NCBI RefSeq assembly: GCF_001589285.1 | Contig: NZ_JEMA01001269.1 | Location: forward strand, 1 to 33,265 | Source: Sorangium cellulosum | GTDB taxonomy: Bacteria; Myxococcota_A; Polyangia; Polyangiales; Polyangiaceae | DNA: 33,265 bases | Direction: 5' to 3' | Part shown: piece by piece, positions 1 through 7,485 of the stretch | How the letters are laid out: each line of letters begins with the position of its first letter | How positions within the stretch are numbered: the stretch's first letter is position 1 | Position numbers and translations under genes: made by a program | The notes under the pieces: generated by a model | Told to the model about the DNA's origin: nothing | Seen by the model: the letters and a program-made list of their open reading frames with translations, nothing else | Databases searched by the model: none

Positions 1-123
1 CCTGGCCCCGCCCGGGGGCGAGCCGGGGGCGGCGGGCGGCAAGGGGCTGTCGGCGCAGCTCGAGAGCGCGGGGACCAAGGCGGCGAGCGCGGCGAGCGCG
101 GCGCGGAGGAGGGCTCTTCGCAC
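1..123 (-). CDS. Putative lipoprotein, N-terminal end only (runs off left edge)
   Basis: From the GTG at 123-121 the minus strand is open to the window edge (41 codons). The translation begins with two arginines, then a hydrophobic Ala/Leu stretch, and reaches a lipobox L-S-S-C with Cys at residue 27, followed by a Pro/Gly/Ala-rich linker. This is the layout of a signal peptidase II substrate anchored in the membrane as a lipoprotein. A GGAG lies about 7 nt upstream of the GTG, which supports this start. The mature domain is outside the window, so no function can be given. It is too short to be certain, but the signal peptide, ribosome site and lack of stops agree. Confidence 0.55.
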   Translation of the reverse strand, partial: MRRALLRAALAALAALVPALSSCADSPLPPAAPGSPPGGAR

Positions 124-249
124 GGGGGGGCTCCGGTCGTTGTGCGGCGGGGCGAGCGTGAACGACGCAGGCCAGCCGGCGCTGGGGTTGGTCGATCGAC
201 ACCCGGTCGGGCCGGAGGTTCCCGCGGCGAGGCGCGGTGTCGCCGGCGC

Positions 250-1425
250 TCAGGGAGGGAGCCTCTCCATGAAGCGCGTGACGTGCTGCGCGATCGCGAC
301 CGCCTGCTCCTCCACGGCGAAGTGCCCCGCGTCCAGCAGGTGGAGCTCTGCGCGGGGGACATCGCGGAGGTACGCCGTCGCGCCCGCGCGGATGAAGTCC
401 GCGTCGTTGCGCCCCCAGACGATGAGGGTCGGCGGCTGGCGGGAGCGCAAGAACGCCTGCCATGACGGATAGGCGTCGATGTTCGTCTGGTAGTCCTGGA
501 GGAGCTGAACCTGGATCTCGCGGTCCTCGGGGGTGGCGAGGAAGGCGAGGTCGTGGGTCCAGCTGTCCGGGCTCAACCGCTCCCGCCGATCGCCGGGCAG
601 ATCCCGGAGGTATTGCTGTTCCTTGATCGCCGCGGCGCTGACGATCTGGGCGACGGCGGCGGCGCCCTCCCGGGATCTGTCGTCGTGGGCGCGCCGGAGG
701 AACGCCCGCAGCGCCTCGGGCAGACCGTCGAGGTACGCGTTGCCATTCTGCACGACGAGCCCGCGCAGCCTCTCGGGATGGGCCATGGCGACACGGAACC
801 CGACCGGCGCGCCGAAGTCCTGCATGTAGAGCACGTACCGCGTGAGCCCGAGCGCCTCGGTGAAGCCGGTGATGTGGTCCGCGAGCAGGTCGAACGTATA
901 CGTGACCTCGTGAGGGCTCGGGTGATCGCTGAAGCCCGACCCCAGGTTGTCCGGTGCCACCACGCGGTACCGGCCTGACAGGAGAGGGATCAGCTCTCTG
1001 TAGCTGTGGGACGACGACGGATAGCCGTGGAGCAGGAGCAGCGCGGGGCGGTCGCGGCGCCCCGCCTCGCGGTAGAAGATCCGACGCCCGCGCACATCGA
1101 CGGTGCGGTAAGCCGTCTTCTCCGGCCAGACCGCGTCGGGCACCGCCGCCGCGGCGCGGCCTCCCGTCGCCACGCCGCGCTCGCTGCTCGGCGCGGGCGA
1201 CCTGCCGGCGCAGCCCGCGACGAGGACGACGAGCGCCAGCCGCGCCGCCGCCCGGCCGAGACGCGCCAGCCGCGGGCGCCTGCCAGCCGTCGAGCCCGCG
1301 AGGCCGGCCGTCGCCATGTCACGGCGCATGTCCACGTCGTTGCCCGACCGACCTCGCGAGCTCGCGCCGCCTGTCGCGCGCGACCCGGTGGCCAGCGCCG
1401 CCCGCGCCTCACCCCTTCGTCTCAT
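250..1425 (-). CDS. Lipoprotein alpha/beta hydrolase, epoxide hydrolase / haloalkane dehalogenase type
   Basis: 391 aa from the ATG at 1425, chosen because GGAGG sits 5 nt upstream; the frame is open further up to 1530 without such a site. An unusually long N-terminal leader ends in a lipobox L-V-A-G-C (Cys about residue 72), so the enzyme is probably exported and lipid-anchored. The fold signature is clear: oxyanion motif H-G-Y-P near residue 133, nucleophile elbow Q-D-F-G (Asp about 203), acid in W-G-R-N-D (Asp about 341) and His in A-G-H-F (about 368). An Asp nucleophile, rather than Ser, places it with epoxide hydrolases and haloalkane dehalogenases, which form a covalent alkyl-ester intermediate. 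The exact substrate cannot be read. It is divergent from the CGNR regulator at 1493, which is the obvious candidate to control it. Confidence 0.85.
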   Translation of the reverse strand: MRRRGEARAALATGSRATGGASSRGRSGNDVDMRRDMATAGLAGSTAGRRPRLARLGRAAARLALVVLVAGCAGRSPAPSSERGVATGGRAAAAVPDAVWPEKTAYRTVDVRGRRIFYREAGRRDRPALLLLHGYPSSSHSYRELIPLLSGRYRVVAPDNLGSGFSDHPSPHEVTYTFDLLADHITGFTEALGLTRYVLYMQDFGAPVGFRVAMAHPERLRGLVVQNGNAYLDGLPEALRAFLRRAHDDRSREGAAAVAQIVSAAAIKEQQYLRDLPGDRRERLSPDSWTHDLAFLATPEDREIQVQLLQDYQTNIDAYPSWQAFLRSRQPPTLIVWGRNDADFIRAGATAYLRDVPRAELHLLDAGHFAVEEQAVAIAQHVTRFMERLPP

Positions 1426-1446
1426 TGTAACCTCCGTAAGTCCTGT

Positions 1447-1481
1447 TTGACGGTTATACGGCGAACATGCTAACCAGTCAA
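1447..1481. promoter_or_regulatory. Inverted repeat, candidate operator between hydrolase and CGNR regulator
   Basis: TTGACGGTTA (1447-1456) is mirrored by TAACC-A-GTCAA (1471-1481): ten pairing bases per arm with one extra A in the right arm, separated by 14 nt. The arms cover both the -35 and the -10 of the hydrolase promoter, and the left arm could also serve as a weak plus-strand -35 (TTGACG). The position fits a site where the adjacent CGNR regulator controls the divergent pair. Binding is inferred, not shown. Confidence 0.45.
1453..1481 (-). promoter_or_regulatory. Sigma-70-like promoter for the alpha/beta hydrolase
   Basis: On the minus strand TTGACT (1481-1476) is followed after exactly 17 nt by TATAAC (1458-1453). 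Each differs from consensus by one base. The expected transcription start, near 1446, leaves a short leader with the GGAGG and ATG of the hydrolase at 1425. In a genome of this GC content such a match is unlikely by chance in so short a gap. No experimental support. Confidence 0.6.
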
Positions 1482-1492
1482 CGCGGAGATCG

Positions 1493-2101
1493 ATGGTTAC
1501 AACCACGTCGCCTTTCCTCTGGCTCGGCAATCACCGGGCGCTCGATTTCCTCAACACCGAGCATTTGCACCGCGGCGACCGCGTGGACTTGCTCCCCGAC
1601 CTGCGCGCGCTCGTCGCCTGGTCCGAGGAGGCGGGCTTCCTCGAAGGGGCGACCGCGGGCTGCGTCCTCGATCGCTGGGAGGGGTCGCGGGAGGGCGAGA
1701 GCGCTCTCGACCGAGCGCGGCAGCTCCGGAGCGCGCTGCGCGCGTTGTTGGAGCGGCCCCGCGCGCAGAGGGCGCATTGCCAGGGCGCCGTCGACGTGAT
1801 CAACAGAGCCCTCCGCCTCGATACGGGGTACACCGAGATCGTGCGTGCGGGCTCCGGGTTCACGCGGCGGGCTCATGTGCAGATCGACGCGCCGGACCAG
1901 CTCCTCCGCCCTGTCGCCGAGGCTGCCGCCAACCTTCTCTGCGACGTGGACCCGGAGCTCGTGAAGCGCTGCGCGAACCCCGACTGCGTCCTCTACTTCC
2001 ACGACGGTTCGAGGAACCACGCGCGGCGCTGGTGCAGCATGGATCTGTGCGGCAACCGGATGAAGGTGGCCGCCCATTACCTCCGCAACCGGAATGGCTA
2101 G
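1493..2101 (+). CDS. CGNR zinc-finger transcriptional regulator (ABATE domain)
   Basis: 202 aa, ATG preceded by GGAG. The N-terminal part (about 8-150), beginning with W-L-G-N-H-R-A-L-D-F-L-N-T, matches the ABATE / DUF1470 ligand-binding region. The C-terminus is a CGNR zinc finger: Cys160 and Cys165, then Cys181 and Cys186, with the naming motif C-G-N-R at 186-189 and a basic tail. Members of this family are presumed DNA-binding regulators of stress or catabolic genes. It is read away from the hydrolase across a 67-nt gap holding a promoter and an inverted repeat, and followed 46 nt later by a cupin gene on the same strand. Its effector is unknown. Confidence 0.88.
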   Translation: MVTTTSPFLWLGNHRALDFLNTEHLHRGDRVDLLPDLRALVAWSEEAGFLEGATAGCVLDRWEGSREGESALDRARQLRSALRALLERPRAQRAHCQGAVDVINRALRLDTGYTEIVRAGSGFTRRAHVQIDAPDQLLRPVAEAAANLLCDVDPELVKRCANPDCVLYFHDGSRNHARRWCSMDLCGNRMKVAAHYLRNRNG

Positions 2102-2147
2102 GACAAGCCCCGCGCCGCGGACACACGCAAATCGAAGGAGGCCAGCC

Positions 2148-2696
2148 GTGTCGAGCAACGATGAACAAGACGATCCGCAGCAGATCCGCAAGCCGATCGC
2201 CGTCGAGAGCGTCCCCTGGGAAGAGTGGTCGGAGGGCTCGCGCTTCGGCAGCCGGTTCCGGCACCTGACCAGGGCGGTCATGGGCAAAGGCCATCACGTA
2301 GGCGTGCTGATGGAGGAGCTCTTGCCGGGAAAGCAATCCTCCCCCGCGCACTACCACCTGCTGGAGGAAGAGCACATCCTCATCCTCGAGGGTCGCGCCA
2401 CGCTGCGGCTCGCCGAGGAGACGATAGAGATGTCGGCCGGAGACTACGTCTGCTTCCCGGCGCGCCAGAAGGCCGGCCACTGCCTCGTCAACACCAGCGA
2501 CGCGCCCTGCCGCTTCCTCGTGATCGGCGAGAAGAAGCCAGATGATGTCTGCGTCTACACCGACTCGAACAAGATCCTCGTGGGCTCGGTCGACGAGATC
2601 TATGACAAGTCGCAGGTAAGAGCTTACTGGCACGGCGAAGAAACAGGCGGAGATCCCGCGTCTCCTTCGTCGTCCTCCTCTTCCTCTTCCTCTTGA
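2148..2696 (+). CDS. Cupin-domain protein with poly-Ser tail
   Basis: 182 aa from the GTG at 2148, chosen because AAGGAGG lies 6 nt upstream; an ATG at 2094 in the same frame overlaps the previous gene's end and has no ribosome site. A single cupin_2 domain spans about 45-135. The metal ligands of motif 1 (H68-x-H70, Glu about 75) and motif 2 (His about 111) are present, so a metal-binding beta-barrel is expected. Proteins of this type include small dioxygenases, isomerases and sugar-binding proteins; the reaction cannot be told. The protein ends in a run of ten serines encoded by a TCN-rich low-complexity stretch, which is unlikely to be part of the fold. It probably shares a transcript with the regulator upstream. 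Confidence 0.82.
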   Translation: MSSNDEQDDPQQIRKPIAVESVPWEEWSEGSRFGSRFRHLTRAVMGKGHHVGVLMEELLPGKQSSPAHYHLLEEEHILILEGRATLRLAEETIEMSAGDYVCFPARQKAGHCLVNTSDAPCRFLVIGEKKPDDVCVYTDSNKILVGSVDEIYDKSQVRAYWHGEETGGDPASPSSSSSSSSS

Positions 2697-2700
2697 TGCT

Positions 2701-2731
2701 CCCCGCGGCCCTCCGCTGTCGCGAGGCGGGG
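2701..2731 (+). terminator. Hairpin after the cupin gene, possible terminator
   Basis: Five bases after the cupin stop codon, CCCCG (2701-2705) pairs with CGGGG (2727-2731) and, inside it, CCTC (2710-2713) with GAGG (2723-2726), leaving a 4-nt bulge. There is no T-tract, so this is a weak call; it could also be a processing or stabilising stem before the hydrolase at 2776. Confidence 0.28.
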
Positions 2732-2775
2732 CCCTTGGCCGGTCACCGCCGCGGTGGTACCAGAACATAAAGGAC

Positions 2776-3771
2776 ATGGACGGTCGGCCACACCCCGAAG
2801 ATCCGGCGCGCACGGCGCTGCTGATCATCGACATGCAGAACGACTTCCTCGCGGAGGGGGGCGCGTTCTCGAAGCGGCACAGCGACCCGCGCCAGCTCGC
2901 GCAGAGCGTGGCCTGGCTGGCGCGCGCCGCGCGCGCGCAGGGGCGTATCGTGGTGTGGGTGACCGCGGCCTACGGCGAGATCGACGCGCCCCCGGACGCG
3001 CTCCGCGGGCAGACGCACACAGGCAGCGCGTGCTGCGCGCGCGGCACGTGGGGCGCCGAGCTGTTCCCCGCGCTCGTGCCCGTGCGCGCCGAGCGCGCCG
3101 AGCGCCCCGCCGGGACGGCGGAATGGCACGTCGAGAAGCGGTGGTATTCGGCCTTCCGCGACACCGATCTGCACGCTCGCCTGCAGGAGGCGGGCGTGAC
3201 AGCCGTGGTCCTGTGCGGCGTCGCGACCAACGTGTGTGTCCTCGCCGCCGCCCGCGACGCGCGCCGGCTCGGCTATGACGTCGAGGTCCTCGAGGACGCG
3301 ACAGCGGCGAGCACCGCGGGCAAGCACGCCACGGCGCTGCGCGAGATCGAGGCCCTGGGCGCCCGGCGCCGCCGCTGGGCCGATCTGCTCGCCGACGGAT
3401 CCGGGCCAGTCCGCGTCGACGGCATCGGCGCGGGCGGCACATCGCTGTGGTGCGGCGCCCTCGACGAGGGCGCCGGCGCCTTCGCGTCGGTCGAGCGCGA
3501 GGTGGCATGGACCACGATGCGCCACCGCGGCGGGGCCGGGACCGGGCGTCTCGGTCTCCGCGATTCACGGGCGGCCGACGGCCGCGCGCAGCTCGTCGAG
3601 CGACGCTCGGAGCGCTGTGTCGCTCACGCGGATGCCCGTCGCGGCGGGCAGGATCTCGGCGAACATCCGCCCGGCCTCCTCGATGCCGCACACCTTGTGT
3701 GGGAACCGCTGGCGGGCGACGAAAGACAGCCCTGTCACGACGCTGCGCACCGCCGCCGCGCGGAGCGCTGA
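2776..3771 (+). CDS. Isochorismatase-family cysteine hydrolase with AlkB-like, apparently cut-off C-terminus
   Basis: 331 aa. Residues about 12-200 form an isochorismatase-like hydrolase with the full catalytic triad: Asp19 (I-I-D-M-Q-N-D-F), Lys121 (V-E-K-R-W) and Cys154 (A-T-N-V-C). This family hydrolyses vinyl ethers, amides or ureas such as isochorismate, nicotinamide or biuret; which one cannot be decided. Normal members end near residue 200-220. Here residues about 211-253 follow, and their end (E-V-A-W-T-T-M-R-H-R-G-G) resembles the beginning of AlkB-type 2-oxoglutarate dioxygenases. That similarity stops abruptly, and the rest (from residue 264) is read antisense through the 3' end of the kinase gene at 3565. 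I infer a truncated hydrolase-AlkB fusion. AAAGGA lies only 1 nt before the ATG, so the start is slightly uncertain. Confidence 0.78.
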   Translation: MDGRPHPEDPARTALLIIDMQNDFLAEGGAFSKRHSDPRQLAQSVAWLARAARAQGRIVVWVTAAYGEIDAPPDALRGQTHTGSACCARGTWGAELFPALVPVRAERAERPAGTAEWHVEKRWYSAFRDTDLHARLQEAGVTAVVLCGVATNVCVLAAARDARRLGYDVEVLEDATAASTAGKHATALREIEALGARRRRWADLLADGSGPVRVDGIGAGGTSLWCGALDEGAGAFASVEREVAWTTMRHRGGAGTGRLGLRDSRAADGRAQLVERRSERCVAHADARRGGQDLGEHPPGLLDAAHLVWEPLAGDERQPCHDAAHRRRAER

Positions 3772-5268
3772 TCCTTCGAGGACGACGGCGGAGCACCGGA
3801 TGAACGCGCTCGCCTCCGCGAGGAACCTCGCGAGCGCCCTGCGCGCGGATGCCTGCGGCAGCGGGGCCGCGCCCTCGACGATGGTGAGCAGCCCTATGCC
3901 GCGCGGATGTTGCTTTGCGAACTCCGCGCACGCCTCGCTCACGCGGCGCACGTCGTCCTCGGCCGTCTCCTGGAGCCAGATGGTGCAGAAGATCTGGCGC
4001 CAGCTCGCGACGATGTAACCGGGGTGTCTGGCGATCATGCGCCAGGGTTCGAGAGGCGCGCTCGTGCCGGGGCCGGAGGGGGGTGCCTCCATGTCCATCG
4101 TCTCGTCCCCGATCCCATCCCGCGAGACGACGCGCCCGAGCCGTTCGTGCGCGTCGTCCTCGGCGTCCTGCGTCGCGAGCTTCTCCGCCCTCGTGGCGCG
4201 GGTCGCCGCGCTGACCGGGACGAGGAGCTCCTCCCGGAGGGCGAAGCCGTCGGGCAGGAGCGGTCGAATCGCGTCGAGCATCGCCGCCGCGGTGGCGAAC
4301 CTCTCGGAGGTGTCGAGCCGGAGCGCGCCGTGCACAACGGCCGCCGCCTCGGGTGGGACCCAGGGCGCGAGCGCCTGGACCGAGATCGGCGCCTGCGAGC
4401 AGATCGCGACGATCAGATCGCCGAGGCCGGTGATGTGCTCGTGCGGGAGCCTCCCCGCGAGGGCGCGGTAGAGCACCATGCCGAGCGACCAGAGGTCGGC
4501 GCGGTAGTCGATGTCGGCGCAGCCTCGAGCCTGCTCCGGCGCCATGTAAAGCGGTGAGCCGAGGACCCCTCCGGAGCGGCTGAGGCCCGTGGTCGCGCCG
4601 ACATGATCCGGCTCCTGCTTGATCTTGGCGATCCCGAGATCGAGGATCTTGACGACGATCTCGCCCTCCTCACGCCGGGCGAGGAAGAGGTTGGCCGGCT
4701 TGATGTCCCGATGGACGATGCGCGCCGCGTGGGCCTTCTGCAGGCCGCGGCAGACCTGCGCCGCGATGCGGAGGGCGGCGTCGGGCTCGAGGCTCCCGAC
4801 CCTGTCGAGCAGGAGCTGGAGGTCCTCTCCTCGCAGGAGCTCCATCACGATGTAGGGCGCGTTCGTCTCCGGCTCCGTCCCTGCATCGAGCACCCGGACC
4901 ATGTGATCGGTGTCGATCGCGCTCATGGCCTTCGCCTCGCGGTGGAAGCGCGCCAGGCTGCTCTTGAAGGGGAACTGGAGGGCCCCGTCCATGCATTTCA
5001 GCGCGACGTGCTCGCCGGTCTCGACGTGCTCGGCCTCGTAGACCGCGCCCATGCCGCCGCGCCCGAGCAAGCGGAGGATCCGGTACTTTCCGTCGTAGAG
5101 CTGCCCGATCAACGCATGAATATCGTAGAGGACGCTGGCGTGCGGAGGCAACCGCCCTCTGCCCTGCCCCAGGGCGCCGGCCGATCCACCTCGAGGCGGA
5201 TCAACGCCCCTCCTCGGCATGGCGCCCGCGGCGCCGCGCTGCGCAGCAACGGGGCCGGGACGTCCCAC
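3565..5268 (-). CDS. Ser/Thr protein kinase (PknB type) with myxobacterial C-terminal domain
   Basis: 567 aa from the GTG at 5268; no good ribosome site is seen, and the true start could be as late as about residue 45. The kinase domain (about 62-335) has the glycine loop G-R-G-G-M-G (69-74), Lys91, Glu111, catalytic H-R-D-I-K-P-A-N with Asp188, D-L-G in place of D-F-G (Asp210) and A-P-E (243-245), so it should be active. There is no transmembrane segment; it is probably cytoplasmic. After a linker, residues about 410-550 form a separate globular domain of unknown function, starting near G-Y-I-V-A-S-W-R-Q. From memory, similar tails follow kinases in other myxobacteria, but I cannot name a family. 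The last 207 bp overlap the convergent isochorismatase-like frame. Confidence 0.88.
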   Translation of the reverse strand: MGRPGPVAAQRGAAGAMPRRGVDPPRGGSAGALGQGRGRLPPHASVLYDIHALIGQLYDGKYRILRLLGRGGMGAVYEAEHVETGEHVALKCMDGALQFPFKSSLARFHREAKAMSAIDTDHMVRVLDAGTEPETNAPYIVMELLRGEDLQLLLDRVGSLEPDAALRIAAQVCRGLQKAHAARIVHRDIKPANLFLARREEGEIVVKILDLGIAKIKQEPDHVGATTGLSRSGGVLGSPLYMAPEQARGCADIDYRADLWSLGMVLYRALAGRLPHEHITGLGDLIVAICSQAPISVQALAPWVPPEAAAVVHGALRLDTSERFATAAAMLDAIRPLLPDGFALREELLVPVSAATRATRAEKLATQDAEDDAHERLGRVVSRDGIGDETMDMEAPPSGPGTSAPLEPWRMIARHPGYIVASWRQIFCTIWLQETAEDDVRRVSEACAEFAKQHPRGIGLLTIVEGAAPLPQASARRALARFLAEASAFIRCSAVVLEGSALRAAAVRSVVTGLSFVARQRFPHKVCGIEEAGRMFAEILPAATGIRVSDTALRASLDELRAAVGRP

Positions 5269-6037
5269 TGGCGTTCAGGGGACACGCTGGCAGACAGCAG
5301 TCACGACGCCCCCCCGGCTCCGGGCGTGATGCCCAGGTGCCCGCCCTCCATCGATTCGCCGGTACGGCGGCGCCCGTTTCCGCTGCGGACGATCGCGGCA
5401 GCGCGCCCCCTCGCGCCGGCGCTGTGCCGCAGGGTGGAGCCGAGCGCAGGCGCTACCCCAGAGTCGTCCACACCGAAAAGTCACTTCCGCACGGACGCCA
5501 GCACCGCGCCCCATTTCCAATGACACGTCATCTCGAGTGACGCGCCGACCGCCGACAGCGGAGCGAGGCACGCAAGCGCATGCGTAGTTGCGCAACGTGC
5601 GGCCAGCATGGTCATGTTCTATCCGTCTCAATCGCTCGATGGATACAACGCCGGCGTGCGTCTCCGCGCTCCCGAGCGGAGCCCGCGAGCAGCAGGTCCC
5701 TCCGCGAAACTGCGGCGATATGCGCCTGTCACGGCGGTGCCCCCCGGGTCGCGCAGCCTCGGACCGCGCTGCGCGCTCCTTACCCCCCCTCGAGAACGGC
5801 GGATGGCACACGCCCTGCTTTGCAGGTGACCGGCCACAGCCGGGCATGCAGGGAGGCGCGAGGTCTCGCGCCGCTCCGGCCGGACGGTGGTCCACTGCGC
5901 AAGAGAAGTCACCCTTGCCGGTCCGAGGCGGTGGACAGTTGTTGAGCGCCCCGGGAAGCACCGGCGCGCGCAGCTTGTCGAGCAGATCGCGTGAACCGTT
6001 GCATCACCCTCGGTGATGCGCCCCTCAGGAGGTTTGT
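5269..6037. other. Long intergenic region, no convincing gene
   Basis: About 770 bp between the kinase start and the beta-propeller lipoprotein. Open frames exist on both strands (for example 5275-5961 minus) but their translations are rich in Arg, Cys, Pro and His, show no domain and have no ribosome site. Composition is less biased than in the neighbouring genes. The region holds a short palindrome ATGAC-AC-GTCAT (5520-5531) and GTTGCGCAAC (5587-5596), and ends with the hairpin and ribosome site of the next gene. It probably carries the promoters of both divergent genes; I cannot place them. Confidence 0.6.
6001..6019 (+). promoter_or_regulatory. Perfect 8-bp hairpin in front of the ribosome site of the beta-propeller gene
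   Basis: GCATCACC, loop ctc, GGTGATGC: eight perfect pairs with a 3-nt loop. It ends 6 nt before the AGGAGG of the gene at 6038. It may be an RNA structure affecting translation or mRNA stability, or a DNA operator. The two cannot be told apart from sequence. Confidence 0.45.
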
Positions 6038-7405
6038 ATGAAGAGCTATCGTTTCGGTGGGTTGGCGTGCATCGTGTTGGGCGCCTTCGGGTGCGGCGCG
6101 GCAGAGCGGCCCGGCGATCCGGAGGCGATGGACGGCGTGAGGCAAGCCCTGCACGACACGACCGCTGTGTTTGCGTACGTCGACATGATGTCGTACGAGC
6201 TCAAGTTCTACGAGCCCAGCCTCGACATGGAGGCGAGCGTGGATCTGCGCACGTTGCCGGGGTACGGCAGCGGTGTTCCGCTGCACGCGTACATCACCGA
6301 AGGCGGCCACAAGGTGTACGTGGGGTTCAACGGTGACGCGAGCAGCCCTACCGGCCTGGCGGTGATCCGCGTCAACGACATCTTCTGGCACGAGCACGCC
6401 GCCGACGTGGAGCTGGTCAAGAAGCTCATCCTCGACGACCCGGCTCACCCGCACGAGTTTCCCGCGGTCACGCAGGTCGACCCGCGGCAACCCTTTCAGC
6501 CGTGGACGGCGCAGCCGTTCACGCAGCTGCACGGGCCCGCCGAGCTGTTCAGCAAGCACCGCTTGTTCTGGACCGTCCTCACCGACGATCGCGTGGTCAC
6601 CGTGAACACGAGCAACGACACCCTGCTGCCGACCCAGGAGTTCGGCGACGCCAGCCGCGCGCTCCACGGCATCAGCTTCAACGCCGCAGAGACGCGCGGC
6701 CTCGGCGCCGGTTACTTCTACGACAGGGGGTACTTGCCTGTCTTCAGTGTACAGGCCGACGGGACGCTCGCGAGCGATGGTGAGATCTGGCTGGGTACCC
6801 CCAAGTCTCACGCCGCCTTCGTGCACAACGTCGAGTGGCAGACGAACCGCTACGCGTTCGTGGGCACCATGCAGTTCGCTCGCACGTCCCTCACCCCGAG
6901 CAGCACGGAGATCCTGGGCCCGAGCGTCTGGTACGTCGACACCAAGGTGAGGATAGCCAAGCGCATCATCAAGCCGACCACGGACGTGAATGGGGCGGGC
7001 ATCTTCCGCTCGGCTTCCTGGGTGGAGGTCGTCGGTGACAAGCTGTTCGTCGGAGAAGAGGACTCACTCGACGACTCCTTCGGAGACGACGGTTACGTGT
7101 CGGTCTTCGACGTCAAGGACCCGTGGCGCCCTCGCTTCATCAAGCGGCTGAAGCCGGGGGTCGAGCTGCCTGCCGACTTCGCGGTGGGGCACGCGCTGGC
7201 CCCGACGCCCGACGGCAAGAGCGTGATCCTCGAGAGCTACCCGTCTGGCTACGTGCTCCGCATCGGCACGGAGAGCCTGCTCGTGGAGCACGTCATCCAC
7301 CACGACACCATGCATTCGATGCCTCACGGCGGCTCGATCGTCGGCATCGAGGAAGGGCACGACTCGGCGGCGCTCAGGACGTCCGCCTTCGGTCTCGACG
7401 AGTAG
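6038..7405 (+). CDS. Lipoprotein, probable beta-propeller of unknown function
   Basis: 455 aa, ATG behind a strong AGGAGG at 6 nt spacing. The signal peptide ends at Cys19 (G-A-F-G-C), a lipobox-like site, so the protein is probably lipid-anchored outside the cytoplasm. The rest has repeated patterns such as G-H-K-V-Y-V-G-F, D-R-V-V-T-V-N-T, G-Y-V-S-V-F-D-V and D-G-K-S-V-I-L-E, which resemble blades of a seven-bladed YncE/amine-dehydrogenase-like propeller. I recognise no specific family. The C-terminal segment V-I-H-H-D-T-M-H-S-M-P-H-G-G has four His and two Met close together and might bind a metal. The gene is bounded by hairpins on both sides (6001-6019, 7417-7452) and is probably its own transcript, although the diiron enzyme gene follows on the same strand. 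Confidence 0.72.
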   Translation: MKSYRFGGLACIVLGAFGCGAAERPGDPEAMDGVRQALHDTTAVFAYVDMMSYELKFYEPSLDMEASVDLRTLPGYGSGVPLHAYITEGGHKVYVGFNGDASSPTGLAVIRVNDIFWHEHAADVELVKKLILDDPAHPHEFPAVTQVDPRQPFQPWTAQPFTQLHGPAELFSKHRLFWTVLTDDRVVTVNTSNDTLLPTQEFGDASRALHGISFNAAETRGLGAGYFYDRGYLPVFSVQADGTLASDGEIWLGTPKSHAAFVHNVEWQTNRYAFVGTMQFARTSLTPSSTEILGPSVWYVDTKVRIAKRIIKPTTDVNGAGIFRSASWVEVVGDKLFVGEEDSLDDSFGDDGYVSVFDVKDPWRPRFIKRLKPGVELPADFAVGHALAPTPDGKSVILESYPSGYVLRIGTESLLVEHVIHHDTMHSMPHGGSIVGIEEGHDSAALRTSAFGLDE

Positions 7406-7416
7406 CGTTCAACGAA

Positions 7417-7452
7417 GCGCAGGCGAGCGCGAGCGCTCGTGCCCGCCTGCGC
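7417..7452 (+). terminator. Strong hairpin between the lipoprotein and the diiron oxygenase genes
   Basis: GCGCAGGCG (7417-7425) pairs perfectly with CGCCTGCGC (7444-7452), and the loop itself contains the palindrome CGAGCGCTCG. It starts 12 nt after the stop of the lipoprotein gene. There is no T-tract, but in this GC range a stem of this size is a reasonable terminator or mRNA-end structure, and it separates the lipoprotein gene from the oxygenase gene at 7486. Confidence 0.5.
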
Positions 7453-7485
7453 GCCCTCGCAGCAAGGCACCAGAGGACACCCGTC

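Noticed and set aside
5275-5961. 228-codon open frame on the minus strand (and overlapping plus-strand frames)
   Set aside because: Composition is rich in Arg, Cys, Pro and His, no ribosome site, no domain, and no third-position GC pattern like the real genes around it.
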